Source: Phoronis australis
Taxonomy: Eukaryota; Phoronida; Phoronidae
Assembly: GCA_002633005.1 (NCBI GenBank)
Contig: NMRA01000309.1
Span: forward strand, 186,001 to 250,000
Direction: 5' to 3'
Length of the DNA: 64,000 nucleotides
Position numbers and translations under genes: made by a program. Shown here in pieces: positions 59,701 to 64,000 of this stretch. A model generated the notes under the pieces. It ran no database searches, was not told where the DNA came from, and saw nothing but the letters and a program-made list of their open reading frames with translations. Position 1 is the first letter of the stretch; every line of letters starts with the position of its first letter.

Positions 59701-62700
59701 GTTTCCTCTAAACGACATCGGTCTTGGCGAAGCTCGCTTAGTGAGGAAAATAAATCGAGTACAGAGACCACCTCGTCTCGCAGACGTTCTTCCCAAAGGA
59801 GTCAGGATATTCCTGAAGAATCTGAGAGAGGTCAGTTGGAAAAGATACAGAATGCACCAAAAGAAGATGGTCGGGGGTTGAGTTGGAGAAGTGTATTAAA
59901 CGAAGAGTGCCCTGAGAACAGATTTAAGTCTGCATCACACGAACTTCTAACAGTAAGAGGAGAACCCCTTGTTAAATCCAAATCCCAAGAAGTCCTTGAA
60001 ACTCCCCGAAAAACGTGGCGTGACAGACTACGTGAACAAGAGGAACTAGAAGAAAAGGTAATCGACGATAAAACCACAAAAACCGCTCAAACAAGAGAAA
60101 CAAAGGAGAATACAAGGAAACTAACTAGAGAAGAACGCATTGCCAAGCTGCGTGAAGAAATGCTTTATGGAAAGAAAAGGGGATTACAGGAAACCAAAGA
60201 CAATCGCTCGCAAGAAAATTCCCAACAGAAAGTCGAACAACATGCTACTGAGCCCAAGGCGAGTTTAAAAGACAGATTTCTTGGAAACGTGGCTGCCCAG
60301 CAAGAACGTAAAGAAAAGAGGGAAAATAAAGAAGAGAAGCGGCGTTTGGCGTCTCTTCATTCATCTAAAGCCGTTGATCTCGTGGTTAAGGAGCGCGAGG
60401 AGAAAGCTAAGATTCTTCATGAAAAAGAGGCTCAAGAAAAGGCTCAGAACGAGAGAAGGCACCAAGAAGAACGGAAAAGGGAAAAATTGCGAAAGAAAGA
60501 AGAAGAAGAAAGGAAACAACGGGATGAGGAAAAAAGAAAGGCACAAGAAGCTAAACAACGCCTACCGTATTTCGGTTGGAGGCAGGCTGTGTATGGAGAA
60601 GAAGCTCAAGAATACAAAGGTGTTTCAAAAACAGAAGTGAAACAGTCCGAACAAAGCATTTCCGAGAAAGCCAACGATGAAAAGGCTAATAAAGCTCGCG
60701 CTAGAAGGGAGTTGTTAGAAGATCGAATAAAACGCATACAAGACGACGCTCAACGAAAGCTACAAAAAGTTCACACTAAAGTCCATCCAATGGATCTGGA
60801 GAAAATACACAAACAGAAGCATGGTTTGTCTACACAGGCTGCGAAATTTCAAAACGATGGAGAAATTAAACAAAGTCCCTTCATAAAACGCTTTGAAGAA
60901 ATTGATGATCATCTGGAAACAGCGGTACCAAAACAAAATCGGATCAACAATAGAAAGGAAATACAAACAAAGCAGCAAGAGCAGCAGGAACCTTCAAAGA
61001 GATCTAAGGTCGCAGAAAGAATTCGTGCTGAACAACTTAAGCAACAAGCTCTTCGCGAGCAACAAAAGCTTGAGGAAGAAAAAAGACAGAAAATGAAGGA
61101 AGACCAAGAACGAAAAAGAAAACAGTGGAATAGGGAGTCAGATCCCTTGCCAAGACAGAGCCAATATATACGAGAAGATGAAATCATTGATGAAGATGCT
61201 GCTGATGATCAAACTTCGTCTGTGAATAGAAATGACAGGAGAAAAACAAAACAGACAGAAGCTCCCGAAGAACCAGCTGTACCAAAAAAGACACGATCGC
61301 AGAGGATAATTGAACAACAGAAGGAAGCTGCTGCAGTTGCTGCTGCTGTGGAAAAACAAAAGAGAAGAGACCAGATTGCTCAGCGAGCTCGTAAATTTCA
61401 ACAAACTGAAGAATTACTTCCAAAGCAAAGTTCTTACAAAAGAAATGACAATAGTTTTCTACTTGATGACAGTATTCCAGACGAGCACCTTACATGGAGT
61501 CAGCGCCAAGAAAGGAAAAAAGCAAAAAAGATTAAAGAGGATCAAAAACTACTTGAACAACAGCACCAGATACCGCAACAAAAAGGACACCAGACATCAC
61601 CTGAAGAACCTAAGCCAAGGATAACCGACAGGTATGTTTCAAACAGGCGAAAGGAACAACAGAGGGAAACGGTCGCTGACCAATCTCAGACAAAACGCCA
61701 AGGAAAAACAGATTCAGGAATTTTTGAAGAAACCTCGCCTTCGTCTCCCTTAAGTCAACGAAAACAATTTAAAACTAGGTACAAAGCGGATGGGTCCCCT
61801 TGTTTGCCACAAAGCAACAATGTTCTTCAGCTCTTACGGCCAACAAGTATGACGGATTCGCAATGGTCACTGTATTCGAATGAGTCGGGAGCAGACTCTA
61901 TGGTTACTGAAGACAGCTATGATATTCGCGATAGGTCCGGACGGCGGATTCCGCGTGCACACTCAATGGACTCCATTGCGTCTTCGGTTCAGTCAACTCC
62001 TTTCGGTCTTCGTGATGTCATGCCGTATATGGAAAACTATGAGCTAATGACTGAAACAGATGACGACGAGATAATGATGCGATTCAATCAAATTGGCAGG
62101 GAACGCCACAACAGTATCGGAGGGTCATCAACGTGCAGCCGTCGTAGCCAAGGACCAATCTTCCACAGCACAGTGCAGGACATTGACCACCTCCTCGACA
62201 TGGGCGACCTCGACTGGAACGATTCTGATTTTAGCGATTCGGAACGAAGTGACTGGGAACCGGAGAACCGTCGAAAGTCTCAATCGCTGCCTCTAAGCAA
62301 GACTAGGTCGCCTTTTAATACCTTTCCGAGGTGTCGCGGAAGAACGCTTCCACCTGGTGCCATATATCACACGTCTTGTCGTGATATCGATGACCTTCTC
62401 GGCGTTACACCCAGACTTAAGCTGGCTACGAATAAGCGAAGTCAATATCTTGACAAGAGCTCCTCGGCCATCAATCTCTATCACTTATCCACAGTTGACG
62501 AAGAACAACATTTGCTTGACTCACCAGTGCCCAAAACTCCCGATCCGGTGTTAAAGCCGTCGAAGCAATTCTCTTACCCAGGGGATCAGAGCCACACACA
62601 GTCAGATACCAACTTATCAATGACCGATAAATGCGTAAGACCTGCCCCGCCTTCGAAAAGTTTTTCAACTGGAAACCTGAATGACCTTGGAAATATCCTT

Positions 62701-63024
62701 GACAAGGCTGTTTCAATTCAGTCACAACGGCGCAAGCGAGACGCCTTTTTCGACATGATAGGTCATAAAAACAACAGAGTGGCGACTTCTGATTCTCTGG
62801 TTGATTTGGAAGAGCGTGGAAAAGGCATACAGCCTTGGCAGTCACAAGTTAAGCAGATCCTCTCTTGCAATGATGGGATAATTAATATCTGGGAGCTTAT
62901 GGAGATTTGCAAAAAACCAATAGACCCTCGACCAGCTTACGATGAAGATGAATTTGACGATTACTTTGATGGGTACGGTACGCTGGACGAACTGATTGAC
63001 AGCTTGGGAGTCGATTCGAGGAAG
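53773..63024 (+). CDS. Giant exon of an unrecognised >3,124-residue protein
   Basis: One uninterrupted 9,252 bp exon (3,084 codons, residues 41-3124) from a TTTCAG acceptor to a GTAAGT donor, phase 0 at both ends; the gene runs on past the window. Residues 41-190 are Gly/Tyr/Ser-rich (YGGSYGG-type repeats, then SLDR-type repeats), and 195-270 are Arg-rich. A long acidic, Ser-rich, probably disordered body follows. From about 2,080 to 2,650 it is highly charged and predicted coiled coil (KREKLRKKEEEERKQRDEEK). The C-terminal 300 residues are less biased and include two GxI(Y/F)HxxxxDIDxLL repeats (about 2834-2848 and 2902-2916) and a final acidic segment (DEDEFDDYFDGYGTLDELID). Nine W-(R/K/N/Q)-containing motifs and about nine basic-S-hydrophobic-acidic motifs recur through it. 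No enzyme domain, signal peptide or membrane segment is visible. The composition suggests a cytoskeletal or scaffold protein, but this is inference only. Confidence 0.85.
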
Positions 63025-64000
63025 GTAAGTTGGGTTTTCGTGGGAAATAATAATGTCCATGTTTGAAATTAAAAAGTTGGTATCATTTCTTGCAATGTTT
63101 TCCGTACTGGACAAGCACAACAGGCGTTTTGGTCAAGTTGTTTTTTTACTCCTGGGAAATTCGGTGGAAATGAGCGATTCATTACTTAAATCATTTTTTT
63201 TGCTCAAGCCATTTAAACCAAGGAACAATCGCTACACGTTGTAGTTTTCTGTTTCCATTGACCTCATTTAAATTTCCTATAACGGAACTACAAAATCTGA
63301 AATACATAATCTATTGGCTCAGTGTAAGATTTCCGTTCCATAGCTTCTAATGATATTAGTCAATGATAGTAGACTGTGTACTAGAAAATGCGGTTTCAAC
63401 CACGATCTTTTACCTAGATAGGTATGGAAGCATTACAAAATTTTGTCGAAGGTGGTAAAATTTACACAACCGAGCGGACAAAAATGGAGGTCCTAATTAA
63501 AACCCCGAGACTCACAGTATCATTCCTGGAAGAGTAGGCCTTACATCTTTCAATTCCTTTAAATGATTTTCTGAAGCAGCTCTTAAAATGCCCATTCATG
63601 CTAACTCCGCTATGAGTGGAACGTCGATGTAAACTGCGAAGTTAGTTCAACGGTTCTTACCGGTTTCGGTAGTTAACAGACATTGAAGTAAACGGTAGGT
63701 GACACTCTCGTCCAAGGAATCGCGATTACAATAAGACCTACAGATAATTTCTATGAGACCGAAGTTGACCACCCATACGGACCACAACTCACGAATCACC
63801 AACAACCCTGGTAGTCTTTGTGTGTTTGTAAATCTGCGCCCCCCCCCCCCCCTCTTTACTTTCAGAGGTTCTCCCTACAAAGTCTACAAAGTCATCTATT
63901 CGGAATCGTACTGGTCTGTGGTTATTTCACTACTAGCCCCATACGCCCAACGTTTCTGTCTTTTGTCCGACTTTTCATCTTTTTTCTTTCTTTTCATCTT
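63025..64000 (+). other. Giant-exon gene, start of intron 3
   Basis: It begins GTAAGT. No further in-phase exon was found before the window ends. A poly-C tract lies at about 63838-63852. Confidence 0.7.

Noticed and set aside
54095-62845. Many 60-213 codon frames within the giant exon on both strands
   Set aside because: They overlap the long, composition-consistent frame and lack starts, splice sites or domains of their own.
1-64000. CRISPR arrays, operons or other prokaryotic systems
   Set aside because: Introns, SINEs and metazoan gene families show this is animal DNA; the tandem repeats lack spacer structure.

Overview
This window is animal (metazoan) genomic DNA. It is AT-rich, has spliced genes with GT-AG introns, carries AATAAA-type polyadenylation signals, and its intergenic and intronic DNA is crowded with transposon relics. 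Solute-carrier, THAP, Ty3/gypsy and DIRS-like sequences, tRNA-headed SINEs and many TIR elements fit a marine invertebrate, but the sequence alone does not fix the phylum. One ambiguous base (N at 18494) suggests a draft assembly.

Three genes, all on the + strand, are well supported by joining open frames across consensus splice sites. (1) A two-exon gene (5522-6247 and 7436-7531) encodes a 273-residue His-rich protein with three 15-residue repeats; it is not recognised. (2) A five-exon SLC16/monocarboxylate-transporter-like gene (13726-22884) encodes 573 residues. Every intron is phase 1 and the last has a GC donor. (3) A gene begins at 39562 with a 12-codon exon, crosses a 13.6 kb intron to an 84 bp exon, and then enters a single 9,252 bp exon (53773-63024), all in phase 0. 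It continues beyond the window. It encodes more than 3,124 residues: a Gly/Tyr/Ser-rich head, a low-complexity body with arrays of short linear motifs, a charged coiled-coil region and a conserved-looking C-terminal segment. I do not recognise the family.

The rest is mostly repeats. Ty3/gypsy pol relics lie at 9.4-10.1 kb and 29.8-30.2 kb. A DIRS-like (tyrosine-recombinase) relic lies on the minus strand at 28.2-29.6 kb, and a frameshifted THAP domain at 24.25 kb. Two SINEs have perfect 12-13 bp target-site duplications. Two TTAA-flanked MITEs, two families of hAT-like CAGTGGCGGAT elements with 5-6 bp duplications, and several foldback elements are also present. The transporter's third intron holds a 70 bp satellite with a 140 bp higher-order period.

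The strongest candidates for something undescribed are the giant-exon protein with its three families of repeated short motifs and the small His-rich repeat gene, which has a SINE inserted just upstream of its start codon. The genes show no operon-like relationship; they are independent neighbours on one strand.
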